A DNA stretch of 64,000 bases from assembly GCF_036370855.1 (NCBI RefSeq), contig NC_088117.1, forward strand, positions 2,170,001-2,234,000, read 5' to 3'. Position 1 is the first letter of the stretch, and each line of letters opens with the position of its first letter. Under the pieces are notes generated by a model. The model saw only the letters and a list, made by a program, of their open reading frames with translations. It was not told where the DNA came from and ran no database searches. Below, piece by piece: positions 50,101 through 59,100 of the stretch. The position numbers and the translations under genes were made by a program. The DNA comes from Dromaius novaehollandiae (Eukaryota > Chordata > Aves > Casuariiformes > Dromaiidae).

Positions 50101-51059
50101 GGAATCAGATATAAGTGTGCGTTAGTCCTGTCATGAGGTGTCCCTGACTGTAACATCCCTGGGGGAGTGCAGTCAGTGTAGTCAAGAGAATTTAGGTTCT
50201 TACCCTCAAGTTAAGTGTCCAAGCACATGAGTTGCTCCCCGACAGGGCCATATCTGCCCAGTGAGCATGCAGGGAGTCACAGTGACAAGCTCAGAGCTGG
50301 TTTACAAAGGGGGCTTTGTAAGACTCAAGGTTTTAGAGTGCTAGAATTGCCTCTAAGTTTGGCTTTAAGTCAGGTGATTTGATCCGTCTCAATGAATCAT
50401 TGCAGCTACAGGCATTCGGACAGAAAAGAACTGGTTGCAGTTTTGGGAGAGGAAGATCTGGGGAAGATATGGCAACAGTTGGCAGACGGCAGGCTGACAC
50501 TCTGGTGCGAGGTATGTGGGCTGTGACATGCTTTTATGCTGTGCTGGACTCTAGTCTCTGCTTTGCCTTGCAATCTCTACACTGGCTTTCTCCTGTAGGG
50601 CTCAGATTCCCACTCAGGCAGACCGGTCCTCTACAGGATGCTGGCTCAGCACAGTTACCTTGCTCAGGGGCCAGGAGACCTGGAGTTCAGCAAAGGAGAC
50701 ACGCTGGACATTCTCTCTGAAGGTAGCTCTCTAGTCCTGTCCACAGGGCTGTACTGGGCAAGGCTTTCAGAATCTGTTGCAGGGAGGGAGTGGGGACAGT
50801 GAGGCGTAGATGGCCTCTCTGCAGTGCTGTTTCAGTGTTGAGCCTTCAAGGTTTGCAGGCTTGCACTGTTTTTTGCCCAGAGTTGAACTGCAGCCGTGAA
50901 AACTCTCATTAACCCTGCTCATATGGGTCAGGGCTCACGCTGCTCTTTTATGTTTTCCCAGTGAACGAGGACTGGCTTGAAGGACACTGCAATGGCAAGA
51001 CTGGCATCTTCCCCAAATGCTTTGCAACTCAGTCTGGTTGTAGTACTACATCCCTATAG
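38023..51059 (+). CDS. NOXA1: NADPH oxidase activator 1 (NOXA1, p67phox-like), 15 coding exons, 512 residues
   Basis: Cytosolic activator of NOX1-type NADPH oxidases; the family binds Rac-GTP through its TPRs and an organiser protein through its C-terminal SH3. Coding exons: 38023-38196, 39319-39401, 40451-40559, 42576-42710, 43491-43598, 44395-44454, 45091-45128, 45868-46009, 47001-47060, 48269-48341, 48562-48620, 49662-49831, 50406-50511, 50599-50722, 50962-51059. All junctions are GT/AG and every phase joins without a stop. Domains: TPRs about 1-155, with R102, N104 and D108 at the positions used by p67phox for Rac; activation segment about 193-215 with V204; central SH3-like fold about 243-296; proline-rich linker about 308-320; PB1 about 361-438; SH3 about 451-503. 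The start has a strong Kozak context (A at -3, G at +4). NCF2 was considered, but the C-terminal SH3 ([14 protein letters not shown]) and the neighbours ENTPD8 and a divergent minus-strand gene favour NOXA1. Exon structure was read by eye, so UTR limits are not defined. Confidence 0.95.
39319..39401 (+). CDS. NOXA1: NOXA1 exon 2 (residues 59-86)
   Basis: The acceptor is TTTTTCTCCTTAG and the donor is GTAAGTG. It encodes the second TPR including AVGFFQRG, a signature shared by NOXA1 and p67phox. The last codon is split after two bases (Met86). Confidence 0.93.
39540..39640 (-). repeat. MIR-like SINE fragment in NOXA1 intron 2
   Basis: GTTATCTCCTGTTTACGGAG followed by GAGAAATAAGAAGATATGAG resembles the antisense MIR core (cccattttacagatgaggaaac). 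Confidence 0.35.
40451..40559 (+). CDS. NOXA1: NOXA1 exon 3 (residues 86-122), Rac-binding insertion
   Basis: The acceptor is TGCATTGTAG and the donor is GTAAGAG. It encodes [12 protein letters not shown] and then [17 protein letters not shown]102, N104 and D108 fall at the same numbers as the Rac-contacting residues of p67phox. Confidence 0.94.
42576..42710 (+). CDS. NOXA1: NOXA1 exon 4 (residues 123-167)
   Basis: The acceptor is CTCACTTCTAG and the donor is GTAAGAC; the exon is 45 whole codons. It encodes the last TPR, with [15 protein letters not shown] and a closing helix ending in LALEQVQ. Confidence 0.94.
43491..43598 (+). CDS. NOXA1: NOXA1 exon 5 (residues 168-203)
   Basis: The acceptor is CATACCCTAG and the donor is GTAAAAG; the exon is 36 whole codons. 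It includes [10 protein letters not shown] (compare the GxxFRP motif of the family) and DFLGKPK, the start of the activation segment. Confidence 0.93.
44395..44454 (+). CDS. NOXA1: NOXA1 exon 6 (residues 204-223), activation segment
   Basis: A 60-base exon between GTCTTCCGGCAG and GTGAGC. Its 20 codons start with V204, at the position of the p67phox activation-domain valine, and continue [19 protein letters not shown]. Confidence 0.9.
45091..45128 (+). CDS. NOXA1: NOXA1 exon 7 (residues 224-236)
   Basis: A 38-base exon with acceptor TTCCCCCCACAG and donor GTAAGTG. It encodes [13 protein letters not shown], with the last codon split 2/1. It joins in phase to the SH3-coding exon and has no obvious counterpart in human NOXA1. 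Confidence 0.85.
45325..45460 (-). repeat. MIR-like SINE fragment in NOXA1 intron 7
   Basis: AATCTCAGAGCACTTTGCAG, then CTGGGAAATGAGATTGTGAC and CCAGCTCAGCAGCAGAGG parallel the antisense MIR layout. Confidence 0.4.
45868..46009 (+). CDS. NOXA1: NOXA1 exon 8 (residues 236-283), main part of the central SH3-like domain
   Basis: The acceptor is CATTCTCTCTAG and the donor is GTAAGG. It encodes [32 protein letters not shown] and flanking residues. This follows the strand order and the conserved tryptophan of the first SH3 of p67phox. The classic ALYDY tyrosine box is altered to RVLSHYY. Confidence 0.9.
46180..46555 (+). mobile_element. Old CR1 fragment from the end of the reverse transcriptase region, in NOXA1 intron 8
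   Basis: CAGATGAAATTCAAAGTCAA and AAAATAATGCACATTGGAAA correspond to the conserved C-terminal coding segment of CR1 ORF2 (the KCKVMHIG-type motif). Frameshifts and stops upstream show it is dead. Orientation is the same as NOXA1. Confidence 0.6.
47001..47060 (+). CDS. NOXA1: NOXA1 exon 9 (residues 284-303), end of the central SH3-like domain
   Basis: The acceptor is TTTGTGTTCTGCAG and the donor is GTGAGA; the exon is 20 codons. [11 protein letters not shown] aligns with the GLVPCNYLEP strand of p67phox. The proline is kept, but the glycine and the ligand-groove tyrosine are replaced. Confidence 0.88.
48269..48341 (+). CDS. NOXA1: NOXA1 exon 10 (residues 304-328), proline-rich linker
   Basis: The acceptor is TTGTTCTGTTGCAG and the donor is the weak GTAGCC. 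It encodes a proline-rich stretch, [13 protein letters not shown], of the kind bound by SH3 domains. The final codon is split 1/2 and completed by exon 11. Confidence 0.85.
48562..48620 (+). CDS. NOXA1: NOXA1 exon 11 (residues 328-347), acidic linker
   Basis: The acceptor is TTTTTTCCTGTTCTGCAG and the donor is GTGAGG. It encodes a polar, acidic linker ([20 protein letters not shown]) with no known fold. Confidence 0.85.
49662..49831 (+). CDS. NOXA1: NOXA1 exon 12 (residues 348-404), first half of the PB1 domain
   Basis: The acceptor is ATTTTTCTCAACAG and the donor is [23 protein letters not shown] matches the first beta hairpin of PB1, and [15 protein letters not shown] the following helix. 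The first strand carries Arg (LRVH) where p67phox has Lys (LKVH). Confidence 0.93.
50406..50511 (+). CDS. NOXA1: NOXA1 exon 13 (residues 404-439), second half of the PB1 domain
   Basis: The acceptor is ATTGCAG and the donor is GTATGT. It encodes [19 protein letters not shown] and then [15 protein letters not shown]. The closing LTLWCE strand is the same as in p67phox. Confidence 0.93.
50599..50722 (+). CDS. NOXA1: NOXA1 exon 14 (residues 440-481), C-terminal SH3 first part
   Basis: The acceptor is TTTCTCCTGTAG and the donor is GTAGCT. It encodes [20 protein letters not shown] and [12 protein letters not shown], the RT loop and following strand of SH3. Confidence 0.94.
50962..51059 (+). CDS. 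NOXA1: NOXA1 exon 15 (residues 481-512) and stop
   Basis: The acceptor is TTATGTTTTCCCAG. It encodes [20 protein letters not shown] and then FATQSG, completing the SH3 with its conserved tryptophan and GIFP strand. The stop TAG is at 51057-51059. Confidence 0.95.
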
Positions 51060-52090
51060 GCAACAGGGACCTATTCCTGCCAGACTACACAAAGAGCCCA
51101 CTGCCATCAGTCCTGTCTCCCATGGGTCAGAGACACTAGTACCAGCTCATTCTGGCCACAGCCAGCCCATCAAGGCGCTCTGATGAAGCTGGCTACACTG
51201 GACAGGAGATGTCCTGTGCCTATGGATCCCATGGGGTCAGTTCCAGCAGTCTGGCAGCATTTTCTAAAGCCTGTTCCAAGACTTGGCATTTTTACCTCTG
51301 TTCTAACAGTGCCAGAGATACGTTTGTATGGGGCAGAGAGAAGAGTGAGGGATTTGGTATTTGGCTACAGGAAATGCTCATGCAGCAACCAGAGGAGCCC
51401 ACCTAGACTTCAAGAGCTCAGACTAATGGGTGGGAAGAGGTTCCTCTGAATGGAGGAGTTTACCACCTCTCCCTCTGCTGCTCAAGTTCAGGCTGGGGAG
51501 GCTGAGCTTGCTCTAATGGGGCTGAGCATAGCCATCTGTGAGCAGGAGGCAGACCCAGTTCCCTCTGCCCCTGTGCCATGTATTCTTATTTGCACCAGAG
51601 AGCAAGCTGCTGCTCTCTTTTGAAAGCCTTCTGTAACTGGTTTGCAGTGGGGTATATGGGGTGGCATCAGGGGTTAGGCCCACCACGTATCAGCTCCATG
51701 TATCATCACAGCAAGTACCCTGTAGATCTGTAAGAGAGCAAAGGGCACGTCACTTCTGTGCTCAGATGCCTTTGGTTGTTTTTTGAAGTCCTTGAAAAGT
51801 GCTGTCTGGATTTTACTGCCCTATCTCATGTGAGCAGCAGTCTTGCAGCATGGAGGAGAGGAAGCCGTGGAAACACTCCTGCTCACAGGGGCCTTGGGCT
51901 CTGGCAGAGGTGGTCGATTGGAACGGCAGGGGAGAAATGATTGTCTGGTTCCTCCAGCTGAGCTGGGCTGTGCTGTGCTGTTTGAAATAAAATACTCAAG
52001 TGCCTGGAGCTGGAACCTGCTATGGATTTAGTGTCTGACTAAGCTGGTCTATGTAACCTGAATATAAAATAAACCCTGGATCAGATGGCA
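51060..52090 (+). other. NOXA1: NOXA1 3' untranslated region with two polyadenylation signals
   Basis: About 1 kb follows the NOXA1 stop without any further exon. AATAAA hexamers occur at 51986-51991 and 52068-52073, so the transcript probably ends between about 52.0 and 52.1 kb. The exact cleavage site cannot be read. Confidence 0.6.
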
Positions 52091-52209
52091 ACTATTAAAT
52101 CAACTGCTGATTGTATTTTTCTGCTGAAATATGCCAGTAAAGATTTTGGCAGCTATTAAATCAACTGCTGATTATATTTTTTCTGCTGAAATATGCCAGT
52201 AAAGATTTT
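52087..52209. repeat. Tandem duplication of a 61-62 base unit in the NOXA1-ENTPD8 gap
   Basis: Two adjacent copies start GGCAACTATTAAATCAACTG (52087) and GGCAGCTATTAAATCAACTG (52148), and each ends CCAGTAAAGATTTT. They differ by two substitutions and one extra T. The pair sits just past the last NOXA1 polyadenylation signal. Confidence 0.93.
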
Positions 52210-52694
52210 AAAGACAGCTGACAGTCCATCCTTGGGAAGATAATCTGTCACATATTCAAAAAAGGAAAAGAAATGGATCTTGGTCCAATTCAAGGTGTCT
52301 ATCCCAGTGCACAGGGCAAGATACAGAAAAGGTCACCCCTCTCCTCAGAGCAGTGCCGGGCTGGGGGCCTCATGAGAGTTTTGCTGGCCACCACTGTTTG
52401 CCAGCACTGATTCCCTTCCATCTGCAGGCGGATTTGGCTTTGCTTTCCAGTACTACGGAGCCTGACTCAAATTCACACAGGATGGCTGTGAAGCAATACA
52501 GGCTACTTGCACTTCCCGATCTGCTTCTGCCACCCTGCAGCTGCAGAGCTTCTCCCACCATCCCTGCACCTCACCTGCACCTTCTTACAGAGCTGTGGGG
52601 CACCTCGTGGGAGAGTGTGTCAACAGGACTGGAATTGCCAAGAGATGAAAACTGTCTGTGTGCAAGGCTGGAAATCTCAATGGTTAGCAACCTC

Positions 52695-53002
52695 CAGATT
52701 TGAAAAAGAAAAAGGATTTTATTTCTAGTGTGAATTTATCTGGCTTCATCTTCCAGCCACCAAGTCTCAGCCTTTATCAGCCAGATTGAAGAAGTTTCTG
52801 TAGTCAGGAGTCTTCTCCTCTTGGAGGGGTGTAGAGAGCTCAAGTTGCCTTTGCCATCTTTGAGGTATTCACAGAGATGACCCAGTCGGACCTCCGGAAC
52901 AATGTAGAGGGTCTTATGCCCTCATCGTTTTCCGTCTTCTCTCATACCACTTCTTCCTGCCTGTTTCGGTGGGCAGGGCCATCCGAGCCAGGATCCAGGG
53001 AG
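52695..53002 (-). other. ENTPD8: ENTPD8 3' untranslated region
   Basis: A minus-strand AATAAA lies at 52723-52718, about 280 bases past the stop. It is the likely polyadenylation signal, placing the transcript end near 52.70 kb. The end coordinate is an estimate. Confidence 0.5.
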
Positions 53003-53194
53003 CTACTTGGGTTTCCAGAAACACTGGAGAAAAATGGCCACCAAGCCCACCACAATGGTCAGCACAATGAAGAAGATGGCACTTGCCCAGAGACCAGGCT
53101 GCTGCCCCTTGACGTACACCAGAGCCTCTGTGGGGATCATGTTGGTGAGGTTCAGCATGAAACCCAGAGTCCAGCCGATGTCCGTGTTTGCTGC
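53003..53194 (-). CDS. ENTPD8: ENTPD8 exon 9 (residues 431-493), C-terminal helix and stop
   Basis: The acceptor is TCTTGTCTCAG. It encodes [20 protein letters not shown] and the C-terminal membrane helix, then FWKPK and a TAG stop at 53005-53003. Confidence 0.96.
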   Translation of the reverse strand, partial: AANTDIGWTLGFMLNLTNMIPTEALVYVKGQQPGLWASAIFFIVLTIVVGLVAIFLQCFWKPK

Positions 53195-56100
53195 CTGAGA
53201 CAAGAGCAGAAGAGGTCATCAAGAAGTGCCTTTCCCAGGCACTGATATCTCTGGCACAAGGGAGTGACAGGCATCTCTCCCAAGAGCTGCCCCAGCTGTG
53301 ATTTCACATATGGACCTGGCTGTTGCAAACCTGGTCTTACCAGCACCAGTTACACAGAGCTTTGGCATTTTTCCCTTCCCAAGGACTAAAGAGGAGCTAA
53401 ACATGAATGACTGCTGTGGTCCAGATGTTGCCCTCTGTGACCTGCATGTGATTTTGGACTGGAACTTTCCACCTCCATGATCCTTTGGGTATCATTATAT
53501 TCTGGTGCAAAGGGGTCAGGGTTCCACCATCCCCTCTTGTACATTCATGTCAGTTCTGCCCTGTATCAGACATTAAAGTTACCAAATCTTGCTCTGCCCT
53601 TCTCTGATCCCCTTAAAATTAGCTCATGTCCTCACCCGCGTAAATGAGAGAAGAGTATGTGTCAGAGGCTTTTGGGCAGGTAGAAGTGGTGCTGTGCCGG
53701 GATCACAGGGTGGCAGACATAAGGCAGGGTCACTTTTCTAGCCCAGTGGACTCCAGGGATGCTTCTCCTGAACACCTCTTCCTCCTCTTGCCAGGGGAAG
53801 GATGCAGCCAGCAGCTGCCTCCCCCAACTCCCACTGCCCCTCAGGGCTTTTACCTTCCTGCTGAAGTGGATGCTGCTCCAGGTGTGCTCATCAAACTTGT
53901 AGCCATCGAGGAGTAGTGTCAGGATGTAAACAGCAAAGGAGCAGTACATGTGCAGGCGTTCCTTCTCCTCCGGGAAGTTCTCCACCAGCTGGGAAGGCCA
54001 TTGGGGGACACAGTGTGATGAGGAATAAAATAGATGCTCAGAAGCCTTCTCTGCCCCAAGGAACAGCATGCTATGTTCCTCCTGGGCATCCCAAGCATCG
54101 CTCTTGAATGACCCCACTCCTGAAGCAGGGACACCAGTACCAAGAAGCTCTTCAGCAGCATGCTCTTTCCAAGCTGGAGCTGCTGGACTGCCCCTTCCAC
54201 CCCTAGCCCAGTGCACCTGCACATGCCTCAGGCAAGCCTAACTGTGGCAATGGGTGTGGGAAGCCCCATAGGAGGTGGCTTGCCAAAGCTCTCCTGCCCT
54301 TCTAAGCCCAGAATACTGGGCCTGGACAGGCACAAGGTTCCTAGCTGCTCTTCACAGTGCTCCTACCTCTTTCCAGGTGGTGTTGCAGAAGGCCCAGATC
54401 GTGGAGTTGACGTGGCCTAGAGACTGCTGGCCAGTCAGGTTCAGGAAGTGGAAGGTGTAATAGAACCCAGAGAAGGCCTAGGCAATAACAGAGGGCTGTA
54501 AAAGCTACCAAGGAGGACAAAAACTACACCTCCCTTCTCACCCCAAAGAAGGCCCCGTTGCAGCCCTTCTGGGATGGGGTCAGCATTGCCATCTCCGCCC
54601 TAGAGGAGTGAGATGACAGGGCTCAGGACAGGAGGAGGGCTGACCGAGAGAGCTGCAGAGCATCTGAGTGCTACTTCCTGGGCCAAATCCTAGCCCGATC
54701 CAGGGTCTCCTTTAGCCAGGAGACAGAGTCCCAGGTATTCCCAGGGTTCTGCATCCAGCACATGCTTGAGGATCTGCCAAAGACTAGGAGCTAGTAGGCA
54801 AACCTCAGGGCTGCTGCTTGTGTTTTGGAGCCCAGCCAGCCCAGACATGTCTCGTGGGGGGACGAGATCTTTCCGCTTTCCTCAGGTATGGCTCGGACAT
54901 TGCAGGAAGTGGAAGCTTAGGCGGAGAGTTCTGCAGGTGGGACCAGCTCTGAGGTACCCTCTCTCCCCTGCTCTCCCACAAACAGTGGGAGAGGAAACTC
55001 CCAGGCCCTGCCCTCCCAGTGCCACAATCACACGAATGGAGGGCTCCTTACGAAGAACTGCCCCTGCACAGGGGGCTGATAAATGCCATTGAACCCACAC
55101 GTCCTGTGGGCCCCACAGCTGAAGTTGAAGAGTTTCTGGATGGCGGTCCTGCACGCCACTGGGTCTCCTGTCCCCGTCACCGTGAGGACCTGGGCAGTGC
55201 TGGGTGTGCTCGGTGTGGGGACACAGGGACTGTCATAGAGGTCTGTTGTGGTGATGTTCTCCTGGTATCCCTTAGGGTAGCAGGGATGCAATATCCGCTG
55301 GGGAGAAGAGCTGCCCTAGAGAGAGCAGGAGCTGTTAGCAGTGCTTGGCTTGGCCTGGCAGCCAGACCCTTCCTCCACAGCCCATCCTGTGCTTAGACCC
55401 TCCCCAAAAGCAGGATCTGGACCCGAGGAGGATGTGGGGGGGAGCGGGATGCATCCTTTGCATGACTTAACCTGCCCACAGTGGGAGAGGTCTCCCTTTC
55501 TTCCCCGCTGTAGCATCCCAGCTTTTGAGAGTGCTGCTGTTGGCCCATCTCCATTCAGCATGATCAGACTTGGTGGCTTTCGAGACCACTCTGTTTTCAG
55601 TGGAGCTAGAAACCACCCATGCCAGGGAACCCTTCCTGCCCATGTCTGTGGGGATAGGGAAGAACCAGAGGATACTGCTGGGCTCAGGAAACAATTTGGT
55701 TCTGTGATGAAAAATGTCCTCACAAAAACCAGTTCTGGGGAGAAGGGAGCTCTGGCGGACAACTACGTCCTTCTACCCAAGGGAGAGCATTTTATAGTTC
55801 GCGAGAGAACATCTCAGCTAGGCTCTTGACTTCATGACAGCTTCCAAATTCCTTAACCCTCTCTCCACAGGCAGGCACATCTACTGTTTCTGGAAGGCAT
55901 CTTTCATCAACATGGGAAGTGGTTGAGCAGAGCCTTGTAGCCAATGCCTGAGGAAGTCAGCAGGCGCTGGCTCCATCTCTAGTACCTCACGCAGAGCCGC
56001 CAGCAGCATCTTCAAGGCCTGCGTCTGCCCATAGCAGAGATAGCTGTGGGTGTAGAGCGAGTAGTTGGTGCCGTAGAGCCTGAAGAGGACGGAGGTGTTT

Positions 56101-59100
56101 TTGTCCTCAATGGTACCTCCAGGCTGGAAGGTGATTTGTGTGGAGGCGCCTCCAAGGTCCAGAGCTCCCAGCACCTCCGTGGCCTGTGGATGTTCCCATT
56201 TCTCTGCGAAGGAAAACTAGCCGCACAAGAGAGCAAGTGTTAGTCTGAAATGTGGGAAATCACAGTCCCTGTCCCTTTCATCAGGGCTTTGCGGGCTCAG
56301 AGGGCCCTGAGGGACCTTCCGTGGTCCAGATCCCTGCTTCACCCCTTGCAGCCCATGTCCTCCCACACCCACGTAGGCCTCAGCGTAGCTCTGAGATCTG
56401 GCCCCTTAGCTGCTGCCCGTCAGCTTGGCTCCAGCAACCTTAAGGGAGGGAAAGGGTATCGGAGAAGCCCCTTTCTTTGCTCTGTTTGCAGGAGCTGGTG
56501 GGGTCTGACATTGCTGCACCCTTTTGGCACCAAAATCAACTCAGAGCCCAGGGGTGAGGGCAGGGCCAGGCTGAGCGGGACACAAAGACCCTCCTGCCCT
56601 TGGCTCTGTTAATGACCTCAGCGGAGCCAAAGGTGCAGCTCACACCAGGCTGCCTTCGTTTGGGAGACTAGTGCCTTCAGACGACATGTTTCTCTCCTCT
56701 GGGTATACAGAAATCCGTCTCTAGCTGAGATGGACGTATGTACTCTGCTCCCCCCAGGCCCGAACCTTGACGAGCGTCTCCAGCAGGTAGTTGACAGTGA
56801 TCCAGCCAAAGGAGCCCTCCTCGTTCCCCGTGAGGATCTGAGCTCCACGGAAGTCCACCGGGTACTGGCGAATGGCCTTGACGACCTCGGCAAAGACCTG
56901 CTCAGCTTTGGTGCTGTTCTGCTCCCTGCCGAGGGAGGAGAGAGATGCCACGAGGTGGAGGAGGCAGCTGCCAGCGTGTTTCCAGAGCGGTGCTCACGGG
57001 AAAGGCCTGGTGTCTTCCGCAGAGGAGTGGGACTGCTCGGAGAGAGGTTCTGTCCCTCCCGCCTGTCCACTTCCCTGCCTCTGGGCTGGCGCTGGCCTCA
57101 GGCCACCAAAGCCGGGTCACTAAGCCGGTGGATTGGGAGTCTCCCTAAAATCGCTACCTGGCGGCTTTGTGCGAGCATGTGTGCCCAGTCTAGCCCAGAA
57201 GGTTCCTCTTCCTCCTGGACCACCGCCAGCCTCTGGGGCTTCCCTGAGGGCTCGCCAAGCCAGCTCCGTTGGAAACTGTGGGCAGGCTGTGGAAATGGAT
57301 GCTCTGCCCACTGCCACGGCATGGCCTCCCCCTGATGGGGCAGCAGCCCCCCCACACCAGCCCCCCAGCCCCAGCCCCCTACATCGGCCATGGTGGTCAC
57401 CCAGCGCGTGTGGTGGGGAAGGGCCTGCAGAGGTGCCCAGGCTCGCGAGGCAACGCCAGGTACCTCAGCAGCCGCATGCCTGCCGTAGCCCCGAGGTAGG
57501 CGGGGGTGTCCCGCTGCAGCTTTGCTGGGATGATCGTCATGGCCTTGTCTAGGCAGGGCTTCAGGCTGGCTCCAGCCAGAGCAGGGTTGTCTGCATAGCT
57601 GGAGATGCCGGGTCCTGAAACACGACATCCCATGAGGGAGCGAACTCAGCTCGACTCAGGACGGGCAGAGGACAGACTCTTCACCCACACAGTCAGAAAT
57701 CCAGCAGGGAATTTTCCCTGAGTGCTTGAGCTCGTGGTGCCAAGTTTGCCAAGATCGTCCCTAGAAGGGCACCGATCAAAGCCAGGCAGCCTGGAGGCAG
57801 CATGCTCGGCAGGACCACGGCACACTAGAAGAGCTGATGGTGAGCTCCTTGTCTCAAAGGTGGGGAGAACCACAGTATGACTATCTTCTGATGCTGAGCA
57901 CATGCATAATCCAGGGTGTCTGTAGAGCCTGGACATGGCCCACCGGTCCTGCAAACTTGGTCCATAAATGGGCAGTTCCTTATTTCCCCAAAGAAGGGGG
58001 AGACTCTCGTTTGTCCTGCCAGGAGGACATGCAGAGTCAATACACACAGAGGTGCCCTCTGCTCACGTAAATTCAGACAAGCTTGTTCTATTTTTAGAGG
58101 CCAGCGTCAGACCCGAACTTTCAGCAAGGTCCTGTGCTGGCTGGGGGCAGGCTCTGGAATGGAAATGTCACTATTTACCTTCCCTAGAACTTTGCATGCC
58201 AATCATGCCATTAGCTTAAGCGTTCCCTCTCTTACCTTTTGCCCTCTCCCAGACCTTTGCTTTGGAGCACAGTTAACCAGTAACTGGCACACAGTAGCCT
58301 CAGAGCCTTGATTTGGTGTCGAGGCAATTCTGAGCCCTCTTACCCCTCTGCCCAAAAACTCTGGCCCAGCTCACTGGCATCTACTAGTCTCAGCCCAGCT
58401 CCATGCATCATCTGGATCTCCCTACCCACCCTCACTAGCCTGGTCCTTGCTTCCAAACAGATTAGTCCTTGTACCAAAGCAAAGAGAGCATCTTTGTGAT
58501 AGAAACAAATGCCCCTCTGGCTGAGAACCAGCCAACTTGCCTTCAGTGTGTGCGTAGCAAGCCAGGAGAGCCAGGCTAGCAGACTAGCTCCTCTCAGCCA
58601 CCAGCCCATGGGGCTGCAAGCCCTGGCATGTGGGGACAGCCACTGCTGCCACTGGGGCCAGCCAGCCCCAACACGTCTGAGTGAAGGGGAGGCAGGGGGA
58701 CAGGGAGGGACACGTGCGGGCACACTGACCAGACACAGCACAGGACTCCACCTGGCTGACGATGCCTGTGTCATTCTCCTTGTCTGCTGGCCACTGGTAG
58801 ATGTAGAGAGCCGTGTGCGTGGAGCCGGCGTCGAACACCAGGCCGTACTGCGGGGAAGCAGAAGGAACGGGGCATTAAGGTGTGCAGACCAGATTTGGGG
58901 ACTCATGTGCTGAGCTGCCTGCATTGGATGGAAGGAATGGCTAAGGCCAGCTTTATCTGGCCACAGAACCAGGACAGCTCCAGGAGCCCTGGTGGGCACG
59001 GGAAACCTGACTGGCTGAGGGAAGAGTCACCACGGCAGGAGAAAGTGCTGTGACATTGCAGCCACCAGCTATATCACAGAGATGGCTCCATCACAAGCCC

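Noticed and set aside
38023-51059. Assignment of the plus-strand gene to NCF2 (p67phox)
   Set aside because: The central SH3 and numbering are p67phox-like, but the C-terminal SH3 sequence, the shorter linker and the ENTPD8 neighbour are those of NOXA1.
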